From positions 62,001 through 126,000 of the forward strand of contig CAZGMK010000001.1 of assembly GCA_964526835.1 (NCBI GenBank): a stretch of DNA of 64,000 nt. Direction: 5' to 3'. The DNA comes from DAOSXA01 sp964526835 (lineage in GTDB: Bacteria; Zixibacteria; MSB-5A5; GN15; FEB-12). The notes under the pieces were generated by a model that saw only the letters and a program-made list of their open reading frames with translations, had not been told where the DNA came from and did no database searches. A program made the translations under genes and the position numbers. The number at the start of each line of letters is the position of its first letter. The stretch's first letter is position 1. This document shows positions 18,738 to 27,130 of this stretch, piece by piece.

Positions 18738-19898
18738 ATGCAATTAGCGAACAGACTGTCACGGTTGGGCACTGAAAGTGCTTTTGAGGTTCTTGCGCGA
18801 GCTCGCCAACTCGAGAAGGAGGGCGCCAACGTAGTTCATCTCGAGATCGGTGAACCCGACTTTCCGACTCCTCAGAATATCAGCGATGCGGCTATCAAGG
18901 CCATCAATGACGAGAAGACTCACTATTGTCCCTCAGCCGGTGTTCCCGAGGCGCGCCAGGTCGTAGCGGACTATGTTTCGAAGACACGTCAGTGCAAGGT
19001 GACGCCCGAAAACGTCGTGATCATGCCGGGAGGCAAACCGATCATATTCAACGCCATATTCGCGGTGGTCAATGAAGGCGACGAAGTGATTGTTCCCACG
19101 CCGGGCTATCCGATTTATGAATCGGTCGTGAACTACGTCGGCGCTAAGCCGGTCTTCCTCAAACTCCGTGAGGAAAACGACTTCCGCTTCTCGGTCGACG
19201 AGTTGAAATCGCTGATTACTCCTAAGACCAGCATGATTATCATTAACTCGCCGCAGAATCCGACCGGTGGGGTGTTGAACATGTCGGACCTCGAGGCCAT
19301 CTACAAGCTCGCGGTTGATAATGACATCTGGGTCTTCTCCGATGAGATTTACTCGCGCATCGTCTACGACGCCGAGTTCGAGTCGATTATGTCGATTCCC
19401 AGCGCTGCCGAACGCACGATAATGATGGACGGTATGTCCAAGACCTACTCCATGACCGGCTGGCGCCTGGGTTACGGCGTCATGCCTGTCCCGTTGGCCG
19501 AGATTATGACGAAGCTGGCCATAAACAACTTCTCCTGTACGACGACGTTTGCCCAGGATGCACTCATCGAGGCCCTCACCGGTCCGCAGGACAGGGTCGA
19601 CGAGATGGTTGCCAGGTTCCAGGAGCGACGGGATGTCTTCGTCGACGGTCTCAACAGTATCAGTGGGGTGAAATGCACCATGCCGCTTGGGGCGTTCTAT
19701 GTGTTCCCCAACATTACGGGTACGGGCAGGAACTCCCAGGCTCTGGCCAAGGCGCTGCTCGAAGAGGCTCATGTCGCCTGTTTGTCGGGAACAGCCTTCG
19801 GCGCTTTCGGTGAGGGCTACCTCAGGTTCTCTTATGCCAACTCGGTGGAGAACATTCGAGAGGCCCTGAAGCGAATCGATAAGTATTTGCACGGTTAG
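18738..19898 (+). CDS. class I/II PLP-dependent aminotransferase (aspartate aminotransferase type)
   Basis: 386 residues with the family landmarks in order: EIGEPDFPTP, PGGKPIIFNAIFAV, INSPQNPTGGVL (the Asn that contacts PLP), FSDEIYSRIVYD (Asp and Tyr) and DGMSKTYSMTGWRLGYG (the Schiff-base lysine). It belongs to the Igamma group, which includes thermophile-type aspartate and prephenate aminotransferases. The exact substrate is not readable. AGAGGA at 18725-18730 precedes the ATG at 18738, 16 bases after the transketolase stop, so the two genes are probably co-transcribed. Confidence 0.9.
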   Translation: MQLANRLSRLGTESAFEVLARARQLEKEGANVVHLEIGEPDFPTPQNISDAAIKAINDEKTHYCPSAGVPEARQVVADYVSKTRQCKVTPENVVIMPGGKPIIFNAIFAVVNEGDEVIVPTPGYPIYESVVNYVGAKPVFLKLREENDFRFSVDELKSLITPKTSMIIINSPQNPTGGVLNMSDLEAIYKLAVDNDIWVFSDEIYSRIVYDAEFESIMSIPSAAERTIMMDGMSKTYSMTGWRLGYGVMPVPLAEIMTKLAINNFSCTTTFAQDALIEALTGPQDRVDEMVARFQERRDVFVDGLNSISGVKCTMPLGAFYVFPNITGTGRNSQALAKALLEEAHVACLSGTAFGAFGEGYLRFSYANSVENIREALKRIDKYLHG

Positions 19899-19928
19899 GA
19901 TTCGAAACCAGTCGATGGGATACTACGA

Positions 19929-19965
19929 GGGCCGGGTCATTTGTTACCCGGCCCGTTTGTATTTT
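19929..19965 (+). terminator. intrinsic terminator after the aminotransferase gene
   Basis: A 9-bp stem, GGGCCGGGT (19929-19937) with ACCCGGCCC (19946-19954), has an 8-base loop and is followed by a T-rich run (19956-19965). Confidence 0.85.
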
Positions 19966-20003
19966 AGTTGCCGTCGGCACGGGCGCGATATTACGATGAC
20001 GGC

Positions 20004-20798
20004 ATGGATTTCGCAGCAGTCAGAGCCGGTGTCGCCGATGTTCGCGCCCGTCCGGATCACGCCTCGGAGCGAGTCAATCAGGCCCTGTTCGGTGAAGGGC
20101 TGCGTGTCAGCGGCCGACGGGACGGCTTCGTCGAGGTTATTCAATACGATGGATATCGGGGCTGGGTGGACGAGCGTCTCGTGTGCTCGTTGACATCCGG
20201 TCAATTTGAGGTGCTCTCTGAGCCGAATGCCATCGTGAGCGTATCCTGGACACGTCCCCGGAGGAGCAAGGGCAAGTATGTCGATGCGCCCTGGGTCCTC
20301 TACTTTGGAACACGCGTCCGCATGGGGTCCAAGTCCGCCGATGGGTATCACCGTGTGGAGTGGCCCGGCGAAGACGGGCTCTGGATCCGCGGCGCGCACC
20401 TCAGGCCGTTGCCGCCGTCGGGCGGGCCTCCCCTGGGTCGCCATCTGGTCATACAGGCGCGCCGGTTTCTGGGCGTACCATACCTGTGGGGTGGAGTGAC
20501 AACTACCGGATTCGACTGTTCGGGTTTGGTACGTACGGTGGCGGCGTCCTTCGGTCTGGAGCTGCCCAGAGATACCAGGGATCAGATTGCTGTCGGTGAA
20601 AGCGTTGAGCAGTCGCGGGTTAAGTCAGGGGATCTGCTGTTTTTTCAACGTCATGTCGCCATAGCCATGAGTCAGGGAAGATTCATCCATGCCTCGCGAG
20701 CAGCCGGAGGGGTTTCTATCCACAGCCTTCGGCCCGGCTCGATGGAGTACCGGGCTGACCTGGCCGATACTTATGAACAGGCCAGGAGGGTCGTATGA
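20004..20798 (+). CDS. NlpC/P60 (C40) cell-wall peptidase with SH3-like domains
   Basis: 264 residues. Two bacterial SH3-like domains (about 1-130) precede an NlpC/P60 domain with the catalytic cysteine in TTGFDCSGLV and the histidine in FFQRHVAIAMSQ. The layout matches Bacillus YkfC, a gamma-D-glutamyl-L-diamino acid endopeptidase that trims murein peptides. The next gene is the matching epimerase (compare YkfB), which supports murein-peptide recycling. No signal peptide is visible, as expected for a cytoplasmic recycling enzyme. The start has no Shine-Dalgarno sequence. TATTAC at 19989-19994 lies 9 bases before the ATG, so the mRNA may be leaderless. Confidence 0.87.
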   Translation: MDFAAVRAGVADVRARPDHASERVNQALFGEGLRVSGRRDGFVEVIQYDGYRGWVDERLVCSLTSGQFEVLSEPNAIVSVSWTRPRRSKGKYVDAPWVLYFGTRVRMGSKSADGYHRVEWPGEDGLWIRGAHLRPLPPSGGPPLGRHLVIQARRFLGVPYLWGGVTTTGFDCSGLVRTVAASFGLELPRDTRDQIAVGESVEQSRVKSGDLLFFQRHVAIAMSQGRFIHASRAAGGVSIHSLRPGSMEYRADLADTYEQARRVV

Positions 20799-21826
20799 TA
20801 GAAGTGGACGTCCTCAATGTGACAATACCCTTGAAAAAGAAGTTCGCTATCGCGGGAGGGCAGGCCGATGCCAAGACGAACCTCCTGACGGTAATGAACA
20901 ATCGTTATTTCGGAGAGGCGTCTCCTTCGGTGGCGTATGGCCCGGATGTTGAGGAGCTGAAAGGGCAGATCGCGCGCGGCCTGGATATGCTGCGAGGCAT
21001 TGAGGAGCCGGATGTTACAACACTGGAGACAATCGGGTCATGGGACCTGCACTCGGTGGCGCGCTCGGCTATCATGACCATGGTGCTCAACTACCTCTCA
21101 GGTGAACAGAAGCGCTACCCGTGGGAGATCCTGTCGCTCGGATCGCCGGTTGGGGTGCGTAGTTCGTGGACGGTGGCGATCGAGGATCCGGAGAAGATGC
21201 TGGCGGCCATTGCCGAGAGCCCGTTTCCCATAATCAAGATCAAGATGGGCAATGAGCAGGACGTTTTGCTGCTCGACGGACTGGCCAGGGTCGAGGACAA
21301 GGAGATTCGCGTAGACGCCAACGGCGGCTGGTCTTGCGCCAAGGCCGAAGAGATGATCTTCCATCTTGCCCGGCTGGGGGTGAAGGTAATCGAGCAACCG
21401 ACGAGCACAGAGTATGTCAACGAGTGGCCTCACTTGAAAGCCAAACACGAGGCAGTCGAGCTGATAATGGACGAGGGCATGAATACGCTCGACGATTATG
21501 CCCGGTACAAGGACTTTATCGACGGCATCAACATCAAGCCGGAGAAGGCGGGCGGGATAGTGCCGGCCGCCAGGCTCGCTGCCCAGGCGCAGGCCGACGG
21601 CAAGAAGGTGATGCTCGGGTGCATGGTGGGCTCCTCAATCAGTATGGCCCCGTCGGTGTACATGTCATCGCTGGCCGATTACTTCGATCTTGACGGTCCG
21701 CTGCTGCTGGAAGAGGATCTCGGGCGAGGCATACGTTATGATCGTGAGGCCATAGAGGTAGACCGCGAAATCATCGGCGGTCCGCAACTGAGACGTGATG
21801 TGCTTCAGAGATACAGTTCTGGTTAG
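20795..21826 (+). CDS. enolase-superfamily dipeptide epimerase (L-Ala-D/L-Glu epimerase type)
   Basis: 343 residues with muconate-lactonizing-subgroup residues: KIKMG (the KxK catalytic lysine), RVDANGGW, IEQPT and IMDEGM (three metal-binding acids), and NIKPEKAGG (the second catalytic lysine). LGCMVGSSIS and LDGPLLLEED match dipeptide epimerases. With the upstream C40 peptidase it would turn L-Ala-D-Glu from murein into L-Ala-L-Glu for ordinary peptidases. The start overlaps the peptidase stop as ATGA. Substrate specificity is inferred from context. Confidence 0.87.
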   Translation: MIEVDVLNVTIPLKKKFAIAGGQADAKTNLLTVMNNRYFGEASPSVAYGPDVEELKGQIARGLDMLRGIEEPDVTTLETIGSWDLHSVARSAIMTMVLNYLSGEQKRYPWEILSLGSPVGVRSSWTVAIEDPEKMLAAIAESPFPIIKIKMGNEQDVLLLDGLARVEDKEIRVDANGGWSCAKAEEMIFHLARLGVKVIEQPTSTEYVNEWPHLKAKHEAVELIMDEGMNTLDDYARYKDFIDGINIKPEKAGGIVPAARLAAQAQADGKKVMLGCMVGSSISMAPSVYMSSLADYFDLDGPLLLEEDLGRGIRYDREAIEVDREIIGGPQLRRDVLQRYSSG

Positions 21827-23780
21827 TCTGCTGGTGCTCCTGCCGGCAGTGTTTGGGGGATCAACAGGGCGAGCCGCCGAGCATCGGATTGTGGTCGTCT
21901 ACCCGCGCGCCGGACAGACCATCGGAGCTGTCGATTCAACATTCATCCTGGGGCATGTTCCTGCCCGAATCGGGGACTATTCGTACGTTCTGAGGATCAA
22001 CGATCAGCAGGTGGAGGTGCATCCCGACGGGGGTTTCCTGGCCTATCTTCCCATATCGCCCGGCCCGTTCACGTTTCACCTGACGGCCATCCTTTCGGAC
22101 AAAGATATGCAGCCCTATCAGGCTCGCATCAAACGCGGCGCCCTCGAGGAGCCATCACCATACCCGGAGGTTCTGACCGACAGCCTCGCGGTGCTCGTCC
22201 CCGAGCCATGGCCGCAGCCAGGGTTCGATTCGCTCGTCATTCTCCGGGCCGGACAGCTCCCGGCGCAGGACATGGTGATCTCCGAGGGCGATCGATTGGT
22301 AGTCTCTTTTCGTGGCACTCCGGGATGTCGGGCGTGGTTTTCGCTGGACTCGCTCATCGACTCGATACCGATGGTTGAGACCGAGCCAGCCGTCCAGCCT
22401 TATTGGGGGGAGGCTGTTTTCGGTTCGGGAGTGGTGCCGGATTCGCTTCTGGTTCGTGGTATCTACACGGGATACGTGGAGATTGATCGCACAATGCGAA
22501 TCGATACCGCGAGGATTTGCTACCACCTCGCCCCACCGGCCGCCCTGGACGTAGTGGCGCGGCTGTTTGGTTCGACCTGTTTGAGTTCGCAGATAGAGTT
22601 GCCGGACTATATGAAATTGCTGCGGCTGACTGATGCTGTGGAGGTCGAAGGCGCTTCGAGGATCACCCTTAACAGCCCGGAGTACCCCTTCACGGTGGAA
22701 TTCGTCGATTCGGTTCAGATAGTTCGTCACGGTCCTCGCCGGGGATACCTATCTGTCTTTCAGCCGGCCGGCGTGCGCGCGCTGGCCACCGCGGCTGCGG
22801 GGGAGTGGTATCGTTTGGCGCTCAGCCCCAGTGTCGATGGTTGGGTGCATCGCCAGTCGGTCAGGGCGCTGCCCAAAGGGATCCTGCCGCCGCACTCTTA
22901 CGTGAGAGCCGTGCGAACCTACAGCTCCGATAGCGATGTGCGCCTGGAGTTCGGACTTGCCGGCAGGCACCCGTTTCGGATCTCAACGCCGGATTCACGA
23001 ACCATTGTAGTCGACTTGTTCGGGGTCACCGCCGATACGGATTGGATTCGCTTTGACTATACCGACACCATGATAGAGTCGGCTCAATGGTCTCAGCCGG
23101 AAGAGCAGCGATACCGTTTCGCCGTCCGTCTGAACCATGACCTCTGGGGCTACGACACTTACTACAGCGGCGCCAAGCTGTGTTTGCAGCTCCTGCGCCC
23201 GCCGGATGACCTGTACACCCTCCGCGGGAAACGGATAGTTATAGATCCGGGACACTCTCTGGACCCGGGGGCCATCGGGCCGACCGGCCTGACAGAGGCC
23301 GAGGCCAACCTGATGATCTCGCGCGAACTGGCCCGATGTCTGGAAAATCGCGGAGCCGACGTCATTATGACCCGCAGCGATGACAGTGATCTACCGCTGT
23401 ACGATCGTCCGGCCATAGCCAAGTCAGCCAATGCCGATCTCTTCGTCTCGGTACACAACAACGCCCTGCCGGACGGGGTCAACCCGTTTGTTAATCACGG
23501 GACTTCCAGCTACTACTATCACTTGCACTCAGCCGGGCTGGCCCGAGCCATCCATCGGCGAATGGTCGATAAGCTGGATCTTCCTGATCACGGCCTGTAT
23601 CATGGCAACCTGGCTGTACTGCGTCCGACTCAATATCCGGCTGTCCTGGTGGAATGCACCATGATTATTCGTCCGGATCAGGAGGCCCGAATAAGGGACG
23701 AGGGCTTTCGGGGAGATATTTCGTCGGCGATAGCTGACGGTATTGAGGATTTCTTACGGGAGTCTAATGATGGCAGGTAG
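21798..23780 (+). CDS. N-acetylmuramoyl-L-alanine amidase (Amidase_3) with long N-terminal region
   Basis: 660 residues: signal peptide (about 1-25), beta-rich region with Ig-like and AMIN-like character (about 30-420), an SH3-like stretch (about 310-360), and a C-terminal Amidase_3 domain from about 475. Zinc ligands are visible as IDPGHS (His), TEAEAN (Glu) and SVHNNA (His), and the catalytic Glu is in LVECTMI. It would cut the amide between MurNAc and L-Ala in the periplasm. A GTG at 21795 directly precedes the chosen ATG. It overlaps the epimerase gene by 29 bases, so the two are co-expressed. Confidence 0.88.
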   Translation: MCFRDTVLVSLLVLLPAVFGGSTGRAAEHRIVVVYPRAGQTIGAVDSTFILGHVPARIGDYSYVLRINDQQVEVHPDGGFLAYLPISPGPFTFHLTAILSDKDMQPYQARIKRGALEEPSPYPEVLTDSLAVLVPEPWPQPGFDSLVILRAGQLPAQDMVISEGDRLVVSFRGTPGCRAWFSLDSLIDSIPMVETEPAVQPYWGEAVFGSGVVPDSLLVRGIYTGYVEIDRTMRIDTARICYHLAPPAALDVVARLFGSTCLSSQIELPDYMKLLRLTDAVEVEGASRITLNSPEYPFTVEFVDSVQIVRHGPRRGYLSVFQPAGVRALATAAAGEWYRLALSPSVDGWVHRQSVRALPKGILPPHSYVRAVRTYSSDSDVRLEFGLAGRHPFRISTPDSRTIVVDLFGVTADTDWIRFDYTDTMIESAQWSQPEEQRYRFAVRLNHDLWGYDTYYSGAKLCLQLLRPPDDLYTLRGKRIVIDPGHSLDPGAIGPTGLTEAEANLMISRELARCLENRGADVIMTRSDDSDLPLYDRPAIAKSANADLFVSVHNNALPDGVNPFVNHGTSSYYYHLHSAGLARAIHRRMVDKLDLPDHGLYHGNLAVLRPTQYPAVLVECTMIIRPDQEARIRDEGFRGDISSAIADGIEDFLRESNDGR

Positions 23781-24021
23781 TAGTTCGAGCGGGAAATCAG
23801 CCTCAGGGCCCGTGTGGCTGATATGGGTGGCACTGCTGATTGCAGGACTTCTGCTGCTGGCCGAGGCTTTTCACATCTATCAGTTGACTCGCACGACCGC
23901 CCGACTCGGGATCGCGTTGGTTTGGTCGGCGGCGGCGCTGATGATCGGCAATGGCCGATGGGCCGGGAACATGGCTACTGTCATTGTCTGGCTGGCGGTG
24001 GTGCTGGCCTACGTCCTGTAA
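23767..24021 (+). CDS. small membrane protein of unknown function
   Basis: 84 residues, or 83 if the ATG at 23770 is used. After a short Ser/Gly-rich head there are two or three hydrophobic segments (about 16-37, 44-60 and 66-84). GGGAG at 23758-23762 supports the start. It overlaps the amidase stop by 14 bases, so it belongs to the murein cassette transcriptionally. I recognise no family. Codon use is like its neighbours, which supports real coding. Confidence 0.6.
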   Translation: MMAGSSSSGKSASGPVWLIWVALLIAGLLLLAEAFHIYQLTRTTARLGIALVWSAAALMIGNGRWAGNMATVIVWLAVVLAYVL

Positions 24022-24043
24022 CAACCGGTGGTCCACATTACGG

Positions 24044-24072
24044 TTGCTCAACGATCGCCTTGGTCGTTTATT
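24044..24072 (+). promoter_or_regulatory. putative promoter of the exosortase gene
   Basis: TTGCTC (24044-24049) and TTTATT (24067-24072) are 17 bases apart. The -10 box ends 8 bases before the ATG at 24081, which would give a leaderless or nearly leaderless transcript. Confidence 0.35.
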
Positions 24073-24080
24073 GTCGATAG

Positions 24081-24668
24081 ATGGGTAAATCCAGAGCCAA
24101 GAAGAAGTCTGCGTCCGAGCGCGCTACGGTGAGCCGGAAGGATCCGGTCGCAGGATCACGGCCGGTGCTGCGATTCGTGCTGACATTCGCGGCGCTTCTG
24201 GTCGTGCTAGGCGGAGCCTACGCCTGGGTATCGAGCACATGGCATACGCAATTTCTCTGGCTGATGGAGTCCACTGCGACGCTGAGCGGCGTGATCCTGT
24301 CGCCGTTTTCGGACAACGTTCAGTGGCATGGGCAAATATGCAGCTTCAATCATTTCCAGGTGCGCATCATTGACGAATGTACCGGGGTCTTCGAGATGGT
24401 CATCTTCGCCGCGGCGGTGCTGGCCTATCCGACGACCCGGCGCAAGAAGCTGTTTGGGCTGCTACTGGGCATTCCGGTCATCTACCTGTTTAATCTTCTC
24501 AGGATAGTTGTCCTTGTCGTCGTCGGTTCACAGTCCTACAGGACCTTCGAGTTCATGCATCTGTACTTCTGGCAGGTCACGCTGATAATAATCATCGCTT
24601 CCATTTGGATCGCCTGGCTGCTGTTGGTGGTGCACCGTGAGAAGAAACCTCTGGCTGTTTCTGGCTAA
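24081..24668 (+). CDS. exosortase/archaeosortase family transpeptidase (XrtH-like)
   Basis: 195 residues with a basic cytoplasmic head and about five membrane helices. The exosortase catalytic triad is visible: cysteine in DECTGVFEMVIF, arginine in FNLLRIVVLV and histidine in FEFMHLYFWQ. Family members recognise C-terminal PEP-CTERM-like tripartite tails, cleave them and transfer the protein to a carrier during export. The short form (under 200 residues) with a membrane-protein partner overlapping its 3' end resembles the XrtH arrangement. That subfamily call is from memory. No protein in this window has an obvious sorting tail. Confidence 0.85.
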   Translation: MGKSRAKKKSASERATVSRKDPVAGSRPVLRFVLTFAALLVVLGGAYAWVSSTWHTQFLWLMESTATLSGVILSPFSDNVQWHGQICSFNHFQVRIIDECTGVFEMVIFAAAVLAYPTTRRKKLFGLLLGIPVIYLFNLLRIVVLVVVGSQSYRTFEFMHLYFWQVTLIIIIASIWIAWLLLVVHREKKPLAVSG

Positions 24669-25107
24669 GCTGGCCGCTGTCACAATCGTGCTCGGTCTGG
24701 TGTGGTTCTGGTGGCTGCGGGAGGCATATCCGGAGTTCGTCTCCATTCCAGCTCGCGCAGTGTTGCCTCTCATCGGTGTGGAAAAGCTGCATTTCAGCGC
24801 TGCGGCCGAGCACTTCGCCAACATGATTCCGTACGTCGCTCTGGTCCTGGCTGCACCCGGGGCCCTTCAACGATGGCGGTACCTGGTGGTGGCGCTGGTT
24901 TCGGGTGTCGCCATACTGATAACCGGCCATCTGCTGATGCTGACCGGCTTCTACTTCGTCATTGAAGAGTACGCTCTCTCCAGGCAGGCCTATCGCCTGA
25001 TCCTGCCGATATGGGTGCTCAACGACGCTCTTCCCCTGATCCTTTGGTTGGCCTACTACCCGAAGGCCCTTCGCGAGCTGTTCCCCAGGATAAGCCTGAG
25101 CAGGTAA
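24637..25107 (+). CDS. exosortase-associated integral membrane protein
   Basis: 156 residues with about four hydrophobic segments (about 7-27, 62-80, 84-110 and 122-142). The start is GTG and the gene overlaps the exosortase by 32 bases, so translation is probably coupled. Short membrane proteins immediately after XrtH-type exosortases are known as exosortase H-associated proteins, without a proven role. I assign it on position and topology, not on a motif. It could help dock the substrate or the polysaccharide or lipid partner. Confidence 0.65.
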   Translation: MRRNLWLFLAKLAAVTIVLGLVWFWWLREAYPEFVSIPARAVLPLIGVEKLHFSAAAEHFANMIPYVALVLAAPGALQRWRYLVVALVSGVAILITGHLLMLTGFYFVIEEYALSRQAYRLILPIWVLNDALPLILWLAYYPKALRELFPRISLSR

Positions 25108-25151
25108 CACGGCGGCTCGCCCATTCGACGTGAACAGCCTGAATACTAAAG

Positions 25152-25223
25152 TACCCCCGCCAGGGATCGAACCTGGATTACCGGCTCCGGAGGCCGGTGC
25201 GTTATCCATTACACCACGGGGGC
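25152..25223 (-). tRNA. tRNA-Arg (anticodon CCG)
   Basis: On the minus strand the cloverleaf reads acceptor GCCCCCG, D arm GTGTAATGGATAAC, anticodon stem CCGGC with loop CTCCGGA (anticodon CCG, reading CGG), and T arm CCAGG-TTCGATC-CCTGG. The acceptor closes against CGGGGGT, giving a G-T pair at position 1-72. The discriminator is A and CCA is not encoded. Confidence 0.95.
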
Positions 25224-25255
25224 AAGATCAAATGCAGCGGCGAACGACGAAGGTA

Positions 25256-25284
25256 CTTATACCAATCAGCGACTGTCTTCGCAA
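25256..25284 (-). promoter_or_regulatory. promoter of tRNA-Arg
   Basis: On the minus strand, TTGCGA (25284-25279) and TATAAG (25261-25256) are separated by 17 bases, with an extended TGG just before the -10. The transcript would start about 26 bases before the mature tRNA. Confidence 0.6.
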
Positions 25285-25381
25285 CCAAAAAACGGTGTCA
25301 CGCCGGCTTGTGGTGAGCGGTTGCGGTGGGCTGTCGATTATATTGGTTGATTACGATTCGGATTTGAACCATATCTGGTCC

Positions 25382-27046
25382 ATGCGTCGCAGCATGATGT
25401 ACATTCCAACGACACGGCAGCGCTCGCGACTGGGGGAGGTCGAATCGCACCAACTCCTGTTGCGGGCCGGCTTCATCAAGCATCAGGGACCCGGTCTGTG
25501 GGGTGTCTTGCCGATGCTTCAGGCAACTATGGAGCGACTGCGGCGCATGGTCGGGTCGATGATGAGCGAACTCGGGGCCCAGGAAGTCGCCTTAAACGGA
25601 CTGGCGCCGGTCGAATCGCCGGTGGGCGGCAATTCGCTTATCACCGGGGTCCCCGATGAGGGAGGAGACTGGTCAGGGCTCAAGCCAGAACTTGAAATGC
25701 TGCGGCTAATCGCTGGTACTGCAATAAGCTACACGCAATTACCTCTTGCCATGTACGCCTTCGTGACTTGCCTCTCCGACGAGCCCAAGACCAGGTTCGG
25801 ATTGCTTCAGGCACGAGTCTTCGATACACTTGAGCTTTCGGTGTTCACTCCAGCGAACGATCCCGGACGGGCCGTCGAGACTGTGCTTGTCAGCACCATC
25901 AACCGTATCTTCGAGACGCTCGGTCTGCCGGCCGAGGCAGCAGAGGCCGACCGGGGTTATCGCTGGTTCTTGCCGATGGCGGGCAAATCCGGTTTCTCGG
26001 AAGTGCTGCGATGCGGCGAATCGGTCGCTGATCCCGAGGTCAGCCCGATCAGGCCGGGCAAAGCCGAGGAGCCCCGGGGTACGGCACGATTGGAGAAAGT
26101 CCGAACACCTGGCGCCACGACTATTGAGCAGGTCAGCACCTTCCTGCAGACCGACCCGGTGCGAATTGTCAAGACAATCATCTGTTTGGGCGACGGGCAG
26201 CCGTTGGCCGTGCTCATCCGGGGCGATCGGGAATTGAGCCTGTCCAAACTGAGACGGGCTGTTGCTGCGGACACGGTGGAGCTGGCAGAGCCTCAGAAGA
26301 TCATGGACCTGACCGGAGCGCCCCTTGGCTTTGCCGGCCCGATTGGCCTGAGTGGTGTCCGGATCATTGGTGATCAGATGGTGAAGTTCATGGCGGACTT
26401 CATTGTCGGGGCCAATGAGGATCAGACTCATTACATCAACGCGAACCACGACCGCGATTTCCACGTAGCGGCGTGGGCGGACCTCTGTGTGGCAAGAGCC
26501 GGTGATTGCAGTGTCGCCGGTGAGGACTGGAAGGGCATACGGGGCTTATCGTTGGCCCGATTGAGGCGCTTGGGATCCCACGATGCGAGCGAATCGGGCG
26601 TGAACATTCGAGACGCCAATGGTCGGGATGCACCTTGCCGGCAGATTCACCTGAGTCTTGGGCTGTCGCGGTTGGTGCAGGCCGCGGTGGAGTACCTCCA
26701 CGACGAAGACGGTATTATCTGGCCACAAGCTATGGCGCCCTTTGCCGTGGCGGTATTGCCGCTGAGGACGGATTCGGAGGAGCAGATGGCGGTCGCCGCG
26801 GGAGTTTTCGATTCGCTGGTCGGCGCGAATATCTCTGCGCTGCTGGATGACCGTCCGCTTCGTCCCGGCCAGAAATTCGCTGAAGCGGAGCTGATTGGCT
26901 ATCCGGTGCGCTTGGTGGTGGGGGATAAGTCATTGAAAGATAATGCGGTAGAAGTGCAATACAGGGATGGTCGCCGGTCGCGGCTGGTGTCCGTGGAACA
27001 AGCAGCCGGGTTTCTCATAAAAGAGTTGTCGGACACCACATTATAG
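25382..27046 (+). CDS. prolyl-tRNA synthetase homologue with degenerate catalytic motifs and intact editing domain
   Basis: 554 residues, alignable end to end with bacterial ProRS: MRRSMMYIPT start, ESHQLLLRAGFI, LPLAMYAF, an INS editing domain (about 235-385) and an anticodon-binding domain (about 440-554, DEDGIIWPQAMAPF, LLDDRPLRPGQKFAEAELIG). The synthetase signatures are missing. The GPTHEE region reads KPELEM (101-106), motif 2 FRDE reads LSDE (131-134), GHIFQLGTKYS is absent, and motif 3 GCYGIGVxR reads HLSLGLSR (423-430). The editing lysine (K264 in RIVKT) and histidine (H350 in QTHY) appear kept. It precedes rimP, where Bacillus has proS. Proline activation is probably lost. A trans-editing role is inference. 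The frame extends upstream across the tRNA, but homology starts at 25382. Confidence 0.8.
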   Translation: MRRSMMYIPTTRQRSRLGEVESHQLLLRAGFIKHQGPGLWGVLPMLQATMERLRRMVGSMMSELGAQEVALNGLAPVESPVGGNSLITGVPDEGGDWSGLKPELEMLRLIAGTAISYTQLPLAMYAFVTCLSDEPKTRFGLLQARVFDTLELSVFTPANDPGRAVETVLVSTINRIFETLGLPAEAAEADRGYRWFLPMAGKSGFSEVLRCGESVADPEVSPIRPGKAEEPRGTARLEKVRTPGATTIEQVSTFLQTDPVRIVKTIICLGDGQPLAVLIRGDRELSLSKLRRAVAADTVELAEPQKIMDLTGAPLGFAGPIGLSGVRIIGDQMVKFMADFIVGANEDQTHYINANHDRDFHVAAWADLCVARAGDCSVAGEDWKGIRGLSLARLRRLGSHDASESGVNIRDANGRDAPCRQIHLSLGLSRLVQAAVEYLHDEDGIIWPQAMAPFAVAVLPLRTDSEEQMAVAAGVFDSLVGANISALLDDRPLRPGQKFAEAELIGYPVRLVVGDKSLKDNAVEVQYRDGRRSRLVSVEQAAGFLIKELSDTTL

Positions 27047-27092
27047 AGAAAACAGTTGCGTTTGGTGTGGTAGTCCGTTAAGTTATTTGGTT

Positions 27093-27118
27093 CCGGTGGG
27101 CCTCGGCCCCGGTTTTTT
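27093..27118 (+). terminator. possible intrinsic terminator or attenuator before rimP
   Basis: A GC-rich inverted repeat, CCGGTGGGCC (27093-27102) against GGCCCCGG (27105-27112), is followed by six T (27113-27118). The hairpin is imperfect with either a bulge or a tight loop. It ends 12 bases before the rimP start, so it may separate the ProRS-like gene from the nusA operon or act as an attenuator. Confidence 0.5.
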
Positions 27119-27130
27119 ATATTGGTGATT

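Noticed and set aside
25130..25381. N-terminal extension of the ProRS-like frame across the tRNA-Arg region
   Set aside because: The translation of the extension is the reverse complement of tRNA-Arg read as protein, and ProRS similarity begins only at 25382.
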